Shown: positions 12,101 to 21,485 of the stretch, one piece after another
How the letters are laid out: each line of letters opens with the position of its first letter
How positions within the stretch are numbered: the first letter of the stretch is position 1
Source: Ciona savignyi
Lineage: Eukaryota > Chordata > Ascidiacea > Phlebobranchia > Cionidae
Direction of reading: 5' to 3'
Assembly (NCBI GenBank): GCA_000149265.1
Contig: CH003046.1
Location: forward strand, 181,259-245,258
DNA: 64,000 nt
Made by a program: the position numbers and the translations under genes
Notes under the pieces: generated by a model
The model's input: only the letters and a program-made list of their open reading frames with translations
The model's database searches: none
What the model was told of the DNA's origin: nothing

Positions 12101-15100
12101 ACGTAACAAACGGTCATTATTGAGATTTGTCGCACTATAAAGCCGATTGTTACATCGATGAACATTGTTTTTTAATCAGTCAGCGCACATTGTGTTTTTA
12201 GTTTATTACCAAACTGACGTTTGGTTACCGGAGCTATATTGCAGTGTTTTGTATATGATAAACACATTCCTTCAATTTGGTATAACTATAACCCATTAAT
12301 CCGGTGGGTTCAGGTAATGTCCGTTAAGTGCCTTGCCCAAGGACACAACCGATTAGCTAGTGACCAGTTTTGCACCTGCAACCTTTACTAACCGGTAGGA
12401 CATTTATTCAAGGTGACCTTAAGATAACTCGCGCAAACGGCCCAGTCGCTGGAAACTATAGCAGCGTGTGTACATTATTAAGACGTTGATACTGTACTAT
12501 TTTATACCAATCCACTGGGTTCAGGCGATGTCCGCTAATTAACTTGTTAGGGAGCACAGTCGGCTAGCTGGCGACCAGTTTCGATCCTACAACCTATCGG
12601 CTGAAAGGCCACATACATACCAAACAGCTATTCGTAGTGATATCACAATTGTGGTGCCTAACGTTGTATCATTTTGGTAGTACACACTTTAAAATTTTAC
12701 GCGTCTACAAGTATCTGGACTAAGTTTTTGCTAACAAGAAAAATCATTTTTTATCTTTGGTTTTAATGTGGCCTGATGTCAAACAAAACCGTCTAAATGC
12801 ACTAAGCTATGTTATTATTTATAAATACATGGATTAGGTCCATCTGTAAAGACGCGCTTGTACCAGAACTTGCAAAAAATACGTTACGCAAGGAAATCAT
12901 TCAATTACGCCCAGCTCTACTAAGATCGAAAGTCCGAATAAGAAAGTTTCTTATATAAATTGACAAAAATAGAGACCCCCTTGAAATACGAACAGTATGG
13001 CTGGCCTGGTTATAATCGTCCGACCGGTTATTTTGGCGGTTAAGTGCGTCGCCTTTCAATCGAAAGGTTGCAGAAACTGGTCGCTAGCTAGTCGGTTGTG
13101 TCCTTGGGCAAGACACTTAACAGACATTGCCTGAACCCAGCATATTAATCGGTTCTGCCAAATTAAAGCAACTTGTCTAGCATACACAACACACTGCAAT
13201 AGCTCCGGTAACCCGATGGTGGGCGCGAGGTGATCGGACAATTGCCCGTGTGATAACCCCCTTGGTTTTTCCATTCAGAGGGATAAACATGACTATCTTA
13301 TCCTATCCTGTGTTGATGCTGGTGACATTTTTTTCCCACTTATAATCCAGCAACTCACCCTGTTTATTCCGAGGAAATCAGCTGCTGTTAGCACCTCATC
13401 CACACAAGATGGCGACAGCAAGAGACGAGATGTGTAGATCGCTTCCAGTATGCAGCTCATTGATCTCGCATTAAGTCGCTCTAATCGGTGGATTTTAAGT
13501 TTTTTTAGACGCGGAAAACTACATTCTGGAAGACATTCATATTTTTTTTGTTCTATACCGTAATACTTCTATTTCAGTGCCACTGCGTTATATTTTTAAC
13601 CCTTTTCCCAAAATTGCGTTCTATTCGAGGTGGTGTTTAAATAGAGTGCACTCCACATATTTTTCGACTAGCTGGTCAGAATTGTTCGAAGATAAATTTA
13701 TTTAATAAAAAGAAAAAACATCTAGCACAGTTATCACCTACCACAAAAACATCAAACGTAATGCACTTTCTAGAAACCTTTGATTACTAATTAACATGAT
13801 AAGTGTCAACGCCGCCGTTTGTTAAAGGTTTCATTCAAATAGACGGTAACTCATTTCTGTCGTATTATTGCCCAAGTTTAATATCGCGTGGATAGTCGAC
13901 CACACCATTGGTTAGTTGATCACACCATTGGTAAGTTGACCACACCATTGGTTAGTTGACCACACCATTGGTTAGTTGTACCAACCGGCGCACCACCCAC
14001 GAATAAAAAACGCCAGACAGTTTCGCAGAATATTCGAATGTCGTAGTCAACTGACGTCATAATACCCGCGGCGAATTTTAAGAAGTCAATCGGGCACGAC
14101 ACAGGTGATTTGGTATATAATATCGAGAGTTTTGAGAATTTTCTCTCAGATACAAAAACTAAAACAGGTTTCGTAAAATAATTTAAACCAAAAAGAAAAA
14201 CTGTGAAAGCAGAACAAATGAAAATACGCTATTTGCAGTCTATCTCATATAAAAATTTATCTGCAACCATGACCACCAGTTTGGAACAAATATAACTCAC
14301 GCACAGTGATAGCTTCGGCAACCCGGCTATTATGTAAATTATGCAAAGATAGTTATGTAAAATTTCGAATTTTCATTAAAAATTTCCCGAAATTTCGAAT
14401 GGTCCTTATATTTTAACACAAGTTTATACTAGCGCCTATAGTTTATCAGCGATAGCTTGAATTCGACCCAGAAACCATTGTTTCTTAATCATGGATTTCA
14501 GCCTGCAATTCCTATCGAAATGATCTAGTTCTATGACGTCATACGTCTATTTATGACATCACTTCGCAGATGTTCAACAAAATGAGAAGCACGGAGGATG
14601 TATTACAAACCATGGGATTTACACAAGTTATGTAAAGATAGAAGAGACGAAATATCTACCGATGTTACATAATGGCAAATTAGCAATTAAAATAACCAGA
14701 CCTACCCAACGCAATGGTGTTACTTGCTTGATTCTCTTTGGCCAGAAAATGAGATTTGAAGTGGCAACCAAAAGACGCCAAAACCGCCTGAAAATAATCA
14801 TTTTTGTTATCAAGATATTACCCTTACCGCTCATATGTGACACGGGGTAAAAGACTGATTAGTCATTTTATATGGATATTGTCCAATGCCCTTTTAGTCA
14901 AGCTTTGCAAATTGGTGGAAAATAAGTGTGAGCAGCACCAACGTTTCAGTTGTTACAAACTTTATATACTTATCTCGACCAAACGCTACTGACCTTGTGT
15001 GCTTTAAACTCGATTCCGTCATTTGTTATAATTATGACGTCACATAGTTGACCATCTAGACGTTGCTCGTTTAATTGTGACATCAGAATTGCAGGGAATT

Positions 15101-15131
15101 CCGAGAAGACGTGTTCGCTCACCTTTGCCAT
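6146..15131 (-). CDS. BTB/POZ-C2H2 zinc-finger transcription factor (ZBTB type)
   Basis: Eleven coding exons join in frame (1548 nt, 515 aa): 14994-15131, 13359-13568, 11294-11414, 10920-10963, 10615-10867, 10390-10483, 9584-9779, 8823-8922, 7715-7818, 7175-7342, 6146-6265. The N-terminal BTB domain (about residues 1-116) shows [18 protein letters not shown] and [21 protein letters not shown] Ser/Pro/Glu-rich linker follows. From about residue 372 there are five C2H2 fingers: CNMC, CPVC with a TGERP linker before it, CSIC after TGEKP, CDQC, and a last CTQC finger ending HKRCQH. The stop TAA at 6146-6148 overlaps an AATAAA. BTB-zinc-finger proteins act in the nucleus as dimeric DNA-binding regulators, often repressors. 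The start ATG (15129-15131) lies just after a cag acceptor, so a 5' UTR exon lies further upstream. The exon-2 acceptor (aaatag at 13569-13574) is weak and the middle of the BTB domain is divergent. The exact orthologue is not assigned. Confidence 0.82.
6496..6733 (-). mobile_element. tRNA-related SINE lacking its tail
   Basis: Runs from CACGGGCAATCGTCAG to CCACCAGACTAACCGGTCG, in the last intron of the BTB gene. Confidence 0.75.
6911..7123. mobile_element. inverted-repeat element (MITE) with telomere-like interior
   Basis: The left end GAGGGAAAGCGGGAAGGAGG and the reverse complement of the right end GAGGGAAAGCGGGAAAAAGG form terminal inverted repeats of about 35 bp. The interior has degenerate GTTAGGGTTAG-like runs. 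It lies in a BTB-gene intron. Superfamily unknown. Confidence 0.6.
7378..7665 (-). mobile_element. tRNA-related SINE with duplicated tail domain
   Basis: Two successive tail blocks (GGATATTCATGTTTATCCCC, then GGATATTCATCTTTAGCCCC), each followed by GGGAAAACCAAGGGGG, precede one body. The head is truncated near CGACTGGC. Confidence 0.75.
7945..8130. mobile_element. hAT-like MITE with perfect 8-bp target duplication
   Basis: Ends CAGGTATGGGCAAC and GTTGCCCACCCCTG are inverted repeats, flanked on both sides by CGTTAGGG (7937-7944 and 8131-8138). An 8-bp duplication and CAG ends are typical of hAT. It lies in a BTB-gene intron. Confidence 0.85.
8995..9095 (+). mobile_element. tRNA-Ser-like SINE fragment
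   Basis: TGTGGCCGAATGGTTAACGC through GAGCCCATCATGGGTT, then an A-rich end. Box B is cut. A further fragment in reverse orientation follows at about 9183-9280. Confidence 0.6.
9299..9580 (+). mobile_element. tRNA-related SINE whose tail abuts a BTB-gene splice donor
   Basis: Head GGTATAGTCTGGCGGTTAAG, tail ATACACATGAATATCCTCAC. The donor of exon 9584-9779 (GTGAGG on the minus strand) is at 9578-9583. Confidence 0.8.
9791..10055 (+). mobile_element. tRNA-related SINE whose head abuts a BTB-gene splice acceptor
   Basis: GTCCGACCAGTTAGTCTGG begins 11 bases beyond the edge of exon 9584-9779. On the gene strand its reverse complement supplies GACTAAC about 23 nt before the AG. Confidence 0.8.
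10266..10382 (+). mobile_element. tRNA-Ser-like SINE
   Basis: The head TTTGGTCGACTGGTTAACAC and the box-B-like GGGTTCGAAACTTGGCTC are both present. Its end touches the donor region of the BTB-gene exon 10390-10483. Confidence 0.6.
12222..12399 (-). mobile_element. tRNA-related SINE, tail missing, internally shortened head
   Basis: GGTTACCGGAGCTATATTGC through AACCGATTAGCTAGTGACC; the anticodon-arm part of the head is deleted. Confidence 0.7.
12430..12610 (-). mobile_element. old tRNA-related SINE
   Basis: Degenerate: CCACTGGGTTCAGGCGATG and GGCTAGCTGGCGACCAG are still recognisable. Confidence 0.55.
13017..13307 (+). mobile_element. tRNA-related SINE, near full length
   Basis: Head GTCCGACCGGTTATTTTGG, tail ACATGACTATCTTATCC. 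It ends about 45 bases short of the donor of exon 13359-13568. Confidence 0.8.
13898..13979. repeat. 20-bp tandem repeat, four copies
   Basis: Unit CACACCATTGGTTAGTTGAC, nearly perfect, in a BTB-gene intron. Confidence 0.9.
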
Positions 15132-15519
15132 AATTTCGTTTATTGGAACCTGAAATATTGCGGTTTTAGTTCTATAAATGCGACATATTTGTCGTGGTAG
15201 ACGTATACACATGCTAGTTCCGGTACATTTAGGTTATTTAAAATCGAGGTAATATGTAAGAGGTTATTTGTAGTCAACAATCTATGGTCTATAATCAAAA
15301 CAACGGACAAGTTAAAATACGATTAAAAAAGAAACAAGGAAATCGCCGATCGTTGCAGCATTGCTTGCATTTTATGTTGTAAAATTTTCTGAAAAGCGAA
15401 ATAAAAACAGGGAAACTTACTTGTATGGAATATACCTTTGATTGCAATAATATCTGATCTGTTAAATCCTGCCGACAGAACGAACCGTATCGAAACAGAG
15501 ACTTCGCACGCTGGGTTTC

Positions 15520-15826
15520 CTAGAAAGTCATGTCGCAGTTGATGTATATATATATATACCATGGTTTACGTAACCTGTTAACACGGTTGGACTCACGTAA
15601 TATTTGCTGGGTCAACCCGTGTAATTCGCCATAAACGGTATTGGGTGAATTACTAAACGAACTGGTCCGACTTGCCCGCGGGGCCACATTACATAATTTT
15701 TGATCAGATCCACTTATTTTACCAAGAACTTGACTGTCATTTCCAGAAAACTTTTTCAATCTCCGTTCGCTTGTTACGTCACACACGCTGTTATTCCTCT
15801 CGTTTTTAATTCCGAATAGCTTATTA
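15520..15826 (-). other. open frame upstream of the BTB-zinc-finger gene, possible 5' exon
   Basis: The minus strand is open for about 100 codons, with a Ser/Arg/Asn-rich sequence (for example LKKFSGNDSQVLGKISGSDQ) ending in a run of Tyr-Ile from a TATA repeat. It lies 390 bases 5' of the BTB start ATG. It could be a 5' UTR or an alternative first exon. I found no convincing donor, so it is not added to the gene model. Confidence 0.2.
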
Positions 15827-15840
15827 CGTCACACATAGCG
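15769..15840 (-). promoter_or_regulatory. paired CRE-like TTACGTCACACA motifs upstream of the BTB gene
   Basis: The 12-mer TTACGTCACACA occurs twice, 50 bases apart (15774-15785 and 15824-15835), each within a longer shared context GCTT[G/A]TTACGTCACACA. TTACGTCA matches the ATF/CREB half-palindrome class. The position, about 640-710 bases 5' of the coding start, fits a promoter-proximal element. Function is inferred. Confidence 0.3.
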
Positions 15841-16664
15841 ATTGACATAGGCTAATTAAATTGATAATTAATTATTTTACCTAATAATTGGTAATACATT
15901 TTAATCTTACATTAGTCTTCTTAATCTAAAAGTTGAAATAAAAGTAGAAAACTGCACCTTTTTATTTGTCAATTTATTATCTTATTATCTACTTTTGTAC
16001 AGTACGTTAAATGGGCATGATTCATTTATTAACCATGTTCTAAACTAGTAATTCTCAACCGTGACACCAATCCGTGATAATATTTACCCGCATTATACCT
16101 GCGCATAGGTAGATTTTATGCATTTTCACTATTTTTTGTGATGCTATTATTGCGAAACAAAGTGGTAAAATGTCCAATATTTTAAGCATAGAACGTATAT
16201 GAGAATAGAAGATATGTGCTTATGTAATAAAGAAATAAAGAAGCAAAAATCACTTCCGGTATGTTTTTTGTGGGTAATTTCAAATCGTTTAAAAATTGTA
16301 TTGCTTTCTGAGTCGGCAGTTCTTCGGTAAGAAATTCCTTTGATTTACACAAAACCGAGCAGGAATTTTGGACAAAGCCAAAACTCTAAGAATAAACCCG
16401 GCTTGTAGATTTGTCTCGACGATATGCTTTGATATTTGATATCCTGAGGCTAAAATGGCAATTTAATTGGAATATCAAAGGAAATGACACGAGTTTATTT
16501 CAAAAACAAAACAACTTAGGGTTATCCCCAAACTGTATATATTTTTTTTATATAAAAAATAATGTCAAATACATTTTAAACACTACCCTTTGTAAAACCA
16601 ATTTTGATTTTGTTGTATTGTTTCCACAATGTGCTTCTGTATTGGTTACCTAATCACAATTTCG
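15841..16664. other. AT-rich intergenic sequence, nothing recognised
   Basis: I see no splice-supported exon, RNA gene or clear transposon ends. A short hAT-like start (TAGTAATTCTCAACCGTGAC near 16049) has no partner. Confidence 0.5.
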
Positions 16665-16772
16665 GTCCCTGGTTACCTAATCACACTTGGTGGATGCGAG
16701 GTGATCTGAAGATTTTTGGTGTGTTAACGGCCCTTATACGTTCTTATGAGGGTAAACATGAATATTCTATCC
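16665..16772 (+). mobile_element. old SINE tail fragment
   Basis: GCGAGGTGATCTGAAGATTT and AAACATGAATATTCTATCCC remain. Confidence 0.55.
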
Positions 16773-17125
16773 CATTTAGGTTTTGTGCTCACCGGGAATG
16801 TTTTTTCTTATTCTGTAAAAGTTAAAAACAATATGACAATTGTAGCAAACTGTTTTTTTCAATGCAATCAGTCAACTGTGATGTGTGTATTAAAATATTA
16901 ACACTGTACTTACTTAAACATATATATGTTGATCAACTAAACAAGTGTGGACTGAAGCAGACCTTGATGGTTCTTCAGTCACAAAAGAAAAACTAATTCG
17001 TATCGTTTGGTTGAGTGTATGATTTCTGTTATTAAAACAGAGAACCTTAAAACAATAAATTTCATTCCAACCATTTGACTCATGAATTGAGATCCCTTTC
17101 CGAAAAAAAAGGGTCGAGCCAACAT

Positions 17126-17391
17126 GTCCGACCGGTTAGTCTGGTGGTTTAGTGCATCGCCTTCCAACCGAAAGGTTGCAGCTGCGAAACTGGTCGCTAG
17201 CTAGTCGGTTGTCTCCTTGAGCAAGAAACTTAACGAAAATTGCCTGAACCGAGGGGATTAATGGGTTTTACCAAATTAAAGAAACGTCTATATCTTACAC
17301 AACACGCTACAATAGCTCCGGTAACCTGACGGTGGGCGCGAACCCCCTTGGTTTTTCCATTCACGGGGTTAAACATGAATATACATCCTAT
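17126..17391 (+). mobile_element. tRNA-related SINE with small internal deletion
   Basis: Head TGTCCGACCGGTTAGTCTGG. The segment between GGTGGGCGCGA and ACCCCCTTGG is deleted. Tail AACATGAATATACATCC. Confidence 0.8.
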
Positions 17392-17542
17392 GTTTCCCTC
17401 AATTGCTGTTTTGCAATGGGGTATTTAAGGTAAAATGAAGGAGGGTTTTGAGTTTAGGCTGCAGGTCCAAGCTTCAATTATAAATTGAAAAAATCTAAGA
17501 CTTCCTATGTCAGGATTTTAAGTGACGGCTGTTTTTGTAAGG

Positions 17543-17866
17543 TCAGTTTGCATTAAAGAGATATGGAGAATAAATAGTTAAACGCCTATTCGATGGCGTA
17601 TAACCAATTAATACACCTCTATATCGGAACTGGCAAGTAATAGTGTCATAGTATTTAAACGAGTGTTTCGCTGAGTAATAATGATTGTGATTCCCCAATG
17701 TTTTTTTGCGGTGGAGGCAGTAGGTGTTAGATTTGGCGGCAGTGTTCTCATTTTGCTGTGAAGTTTTCGATGTCCGGATATCCGAAACAATATTGTCTTG
17801 GCAGTATAGTTGTGAAATTGCTTCAAAACAGAAAAAATAGAAGATTATAGATAGATATAAAAACAT
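17543..17866 (-). CDS. possible small secreted protein, single open frame
   Basis: A 107-codon open frame begins with a strong signal-peptide-like segment (MFLYLSIIFYFFCFEAIS) followed by a polar region with four cysteines after the leader and several Tyr/His/Asn clusters. No splice sites were needed, no family was recognised, and an overlapping 72-codon frame also exists. It lies between repeats with no supporting neighbour. It could be a real orphan gene, an exon of something larger, or chance in AT-rich DNA. Confidence 0.22.
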   Translation of the reverse strand: MFLYLSIIFYFFCFEAISQLYCQDNIVSDIRTSKTSQQNENTAAKSNTYCLHRKKTLGNHNHYYSAKHSFKYYDTITCQFRYRGVLIGYTPSNRRLTIYSPYLFNAN

Positions 17867-18499
17867 GTTAGGAAAAAGGGTGGTGTGTAGTCAGATGGTG
17901 AAAAATATTTTAAAAACCAAAAACAAGTAATAACCTCAAGTAATAATCTTTAAAATACAATGCTCTGCTAGGGCCGGCAAAAAAACAATTTCACCAAAAA
18001 CAAAAACCGAATGTGCCAACGGCTTACCAAGTAACAGAGAATACTGTAATAAACATCAACATAAATAAAACTTGTGTTTGTGTAAACAAATCAATATTGT
18101 TAACATGCACAAGAAGTTGCAGATCAAAGATTCACTTTTAGGTTGTGAAATAAATCAAGCTTTCCTGTGGCAGCCTTTTGGGACCCCTGTCTGTGAATTG
18201 AATTGAAAAGATAGGGGATAATAATATATATTTTTAAATATATATCCTATACATATAAACAGCATAAAGAAAATAAACAGCATAAAGAATTCGTTGTCGG
18301 TGGTGTATTTGCCGATTAATCTATGTTATATCGTGTTTTTTAATCGTTTAAATTTACGTTGTTTATATCAATTTTATTTGGGCTGGAAGAGATTCGATTG
18401 GAAAAAACAAAGGTTGCAAAATACTTGTCACCCTGTCATCCGTTGGGTGCGGAACCAATGGGGACCATGACCGTTAGTCCGAAAGTTTTTTTAAAGTTT

Positions 18500-18604
18500 T
18501 TTTTAAACCTAGCCAAGTTTCGAAGCCATGATGGTCTCGTCACACGTTCCGTTTTTTGTATAAGAGTGGGTATATGTATTGGTCGCGCTAACCATTTGAT
18601 CGAT
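18500..18604 (-). mobile_element. tRNA-Ser-like SINE
   Basis: Reads from CTAGCCAAGTTTCGAAGCC back to GGTCGCGCTAACCATTTG. Confidence 0.55.
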
Positions 18605-18657
18605 GCCCAAATTCCCTTCTTCCACCTACAAGTGGCTCACCATCGCTATAACCTAAT

Positions 18658-19479
18658 TACAGTGGAACCCCGCTTAGAGACCACCTCGATAACACGACCA
18701 CCTCACTATCAAGACCACTCTAGTGCGGTCCCAAATAATTCAATATGGTAATGCATTGCATTCTGTTTCAATAACGCGACCACCCCGGTTTTCAGACCAG
18801 GATCGCCATATTTTGGTCCAAAACTTCAAATTTGACTCCGCTTAAGTGACCACATGTGCTAAATAATTTCCCTTTCTCACCAAAATAACAAGGTTAAATT
18901 TTATTTATGATCAAAACAATAAAAATAAATGAGCGCACACAAAAAAAATGTGGCAGACAGAACTGAATCTTACAAGATAAACCCTAGTATTATAGGATAG
19001 GATAGGATATTCATGTTTATCCCCGTTAATGGGAAAACCTAGGGGGTTATCACACGGGCAATCGTCAGATCACCTCGCGCCCATCGTCGGGTTACCGAAA
19101 CTATTGCAGTGTGCTGTATATGATAGACACGTTCCTTCAATTTGGTAGAACCCATTAATCCGCTGGGTACAGGCAATGTCCGTAAAGTGCCTTGCCCAAG
19201 GACACAACCGACTAGCTAGCGACCAGTTTTGCACCTGCAACCTTTCGATTGAAAGGCGACGCACTTAACCGCTAGACCACCGGGCCGGACAAATTAAATT
19301 CATTCTGCAGTATCTGATAAAAATAATGGCATTTGGTGAAAAATGAGTAAAATGCAGATGTTTAAGCTGCATATGACGACAACTTGCTGCAAATCAAAAT
19401 TCACTAACACGACCACCCCGCTAACGCGACCGCTTGATCACGGTCCCATAGGTGGTCAGGTAAGCGGGGTTCTACGGTA
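18658..19479. mobile_element. pogo/Tigger-like non-autonomous DNA transposon with SINE inside
   Basis: Left end TACAGTGGAACCCCGCTTA and right end (reverse complement) TACCGTAGAACCCCGCTTA form inverted repeats bounded by TA, as in the Tc1/mariner pogo/Tigger group. Internal GACCACC motifs recur at both ends. No transposase frame. A SINE occupies 18993-19291. Confidence 0.75.
18993..19291 (-). mobile_element. tRNA-related SINE nested in a pogo-like element
   Basis: Full length, from GGATAGGATATTCATG to CGCTAGACCACCGGGCCGG. Confidence 0.85.
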
Positions 19480-19502
19480 TAGCGAAATTTAATAATTTAT
19501 TG

Positions 19503-19620
19503 CTTTTTTAGACGTGTTCTAACGACTGTGTTCCTGTCTTTTTCCCTTTGTTCAAATTTTTATCAACAGTCCTGCTTCATGTTTTCATCGTGGAAACAAA
19601 AAAATAAACTGAACTAAAGT
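19503..19620 (+). repeat. shared 3'-end-like repeat, copy 1
   Basis: GTTCTAACGACTGTG... ending AAAAATAAACTGAACTAAAG. Similar blocks lie at 35645-35760 and 45225-45340, possibly LINE 3' ends. Confidence 0.45.
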
Positions 19621-20448
19621 TTTATCAGCTCTTTTACTTGTGTAACGTTTTATTTTATTTCTATGTATGGTGGGTTTAAATTCCTTGCATTTTTGGACGC
19701 TCGCCGATTTTACGTTATTGCTTTGTTTCCTTGATTATTTGATTGGCTGATTTTCTGTATATTTGGTTGTACCTTTTCGCTTTAATTAAGTCAGTTATGA
19801 AAGATACGAGTTATGCCGATGTGGGCGCGGAGTTGTGCAGTAGACCGAGCAACATTGAAATAAATTGGGCTGAAACGCTACACTTAAGTGAACCAAAAAC
19901 ATTCATGTCTTAGAAAAGCACTGTCCTATTAAACATTAGCCCATGGCGGCTTAACATCCATGTGAATTATAATAGTTTTTGACATTGATACATTTTGATG
20001 ACGCACAAGATTTACATCAAATCAAACTACTCTCTATAAAGTTTTAATGCGAATCGAATACCAGAGTTAAGAATTGGGAGGCGATCGCAAGTCCATCAAG
20101 CGTTTGACGAAAAAAAGAAAACATAAATAAAGTTTCCATTTTTTAAACAGGACCAATCAATATATAAATTATTGTGCCTTTTCGCCCAATTTTCTAGCTG
20201 CATTTTTAAAGACGTCTTTGCCTTGCAGTAACTGAGAGTTGCAAAAAATCCTTTCAAGCTAACACCTATTGCAATACGCCCTAACTACTACTAAACGTTT
20301 CGTTTTCGTGACTTTTGTTTATATAAAATCGCCTAACCAAAAACGCTTACACAGTGATTATACCCCTAACTACTGCACAATTGAACACGATCCGGTATCT
20401 ACAATTGCGTTTTTTTAGTTTAAGTATCAACAACTGCACCCTTGAAAG
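19621..20448. other. intergenic AT-rich sequence, nothing recognised
   Basis: No convincing exon, RNA gene or repeat end was seen between the two inverted-repeat elements. Confidence 0.5.
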
Positions 20449-20882
20449 TACAGTAGCCGCCGCTTAATTTGGGGCCAGACTATTTTGTTCAAAATATCCG
20501 AATGGTCATAAAAACCGAAGTCGAAATAACCGCATATGATTCGACGCCGTAAGCCACATGAATTCCAAATACCGTCAAATTCATCGTTTTCCAAGTGACG
20601 GTAAAACCCTACTGTGTAAACAAAGAAAACAGTAATCTAGGTCATGCGACTGTTTCGTCATTAAGACCCGGTACAGAGCATACACGCAGCAAGCATGCGT
20701 ACAGAAAACACGATGTCGAAATGGAAAAGTTTTAAGTGTGTGGCGGGAAAAATACTGGGGAAATGCTGGTCGTTGGTCATATTATCCGAATTTTAAATGG
20801 AGAAATTTCGGACAGTACCAAATTGTTCGTAATAAGCAGCTGGTCATATTATCAGTGTTAATAATAACCGGCGCGTACTGTA
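20449..20882. mobile_element. second pogo-like MITE
   Basis: TACAGTAGCCGCCGCTTA at the left and TAACCGGCGCGTACTGTA at the right form imperfect inverted repeats with TA ends. Subterminal TGGTCATA motifs face each other. A 112-codon frame across its right part has no recognisable domain. Confidence 0.6.
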
Positions 20883-21485
20883 TCAACAACCGAACGTTTT
20901 CAAGCGTGACGAAGTTTCAGTTTACATTCCAGTTTATAGTATTCTATGGTACTATGGTACGCCCATACATATATACTTTTTTCTGTCCAACAACAACCAC
21001 GGGGAGCAAAAAGAGAGAAATTGCACTTTTGCGCTATTACATAGATTTTCAAAATCAAGATACTAGTAATTATTAGTTATAAAAATACAGTCTATTCGTT
21101 AATATAATTATAATTTAATAGTTGTTTCTTGTTGTTTTTAGTTTAAAATATCACATCCCATTTTTCGCACCAGTGACGTCTTTCTCTCTCGGTTTACCTA
21201 CGGTAGAGGAAAGATTAGTTTCTAATAAATAAATTGTAAAATGGATGCGCTAATCACGAGAGTTTGTTGTTGTGTAATTTTTGTGGAAAATTTTATGTCT
21301 CTGATTTCGTCGTTGATTTGCTCATATCAGTCCGTTTTTGAAACGTCGGTTGTATTTTACATTTGGCAGTTTAAGTTACATTTATTGCAATTGCAATCGT
21401 ATACAAAGCTAATCATTTTCTTTTTTTCTTGATTAGATTTAACTCTACCATTCATATAGAGCCTATTTAGGACAAAATCTTAAAA
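20883..21485. promoter_or_regulatory. region immediately upstream of FLOT2
   Basis: Presumed promoter and 5' UTR: a pyrimidine-rich stretch (GACGTCTTTCTCTCTCGG, about 21176-21194) lies 300 bases before the start codon. No TATA box is obvious. Confidence 0.3.

Larger units (their letters stand above)
11415..13358 (-). other. BTB-gene intron between the 13359-13568 and 11294-11414 exons
   Basis: It contains three SINE copies at its left and right (12222-12399, 12430-12610, 13017-13307). The rest is AT-rich with no recognisable gene. Confidence 0.6.

Noticed and set aside
18359..18751. 130-codon open frame
   Set aside because: It crosses a tRNA-Ser-like SINE and the end of a pogo-like element, with no family resemblance.
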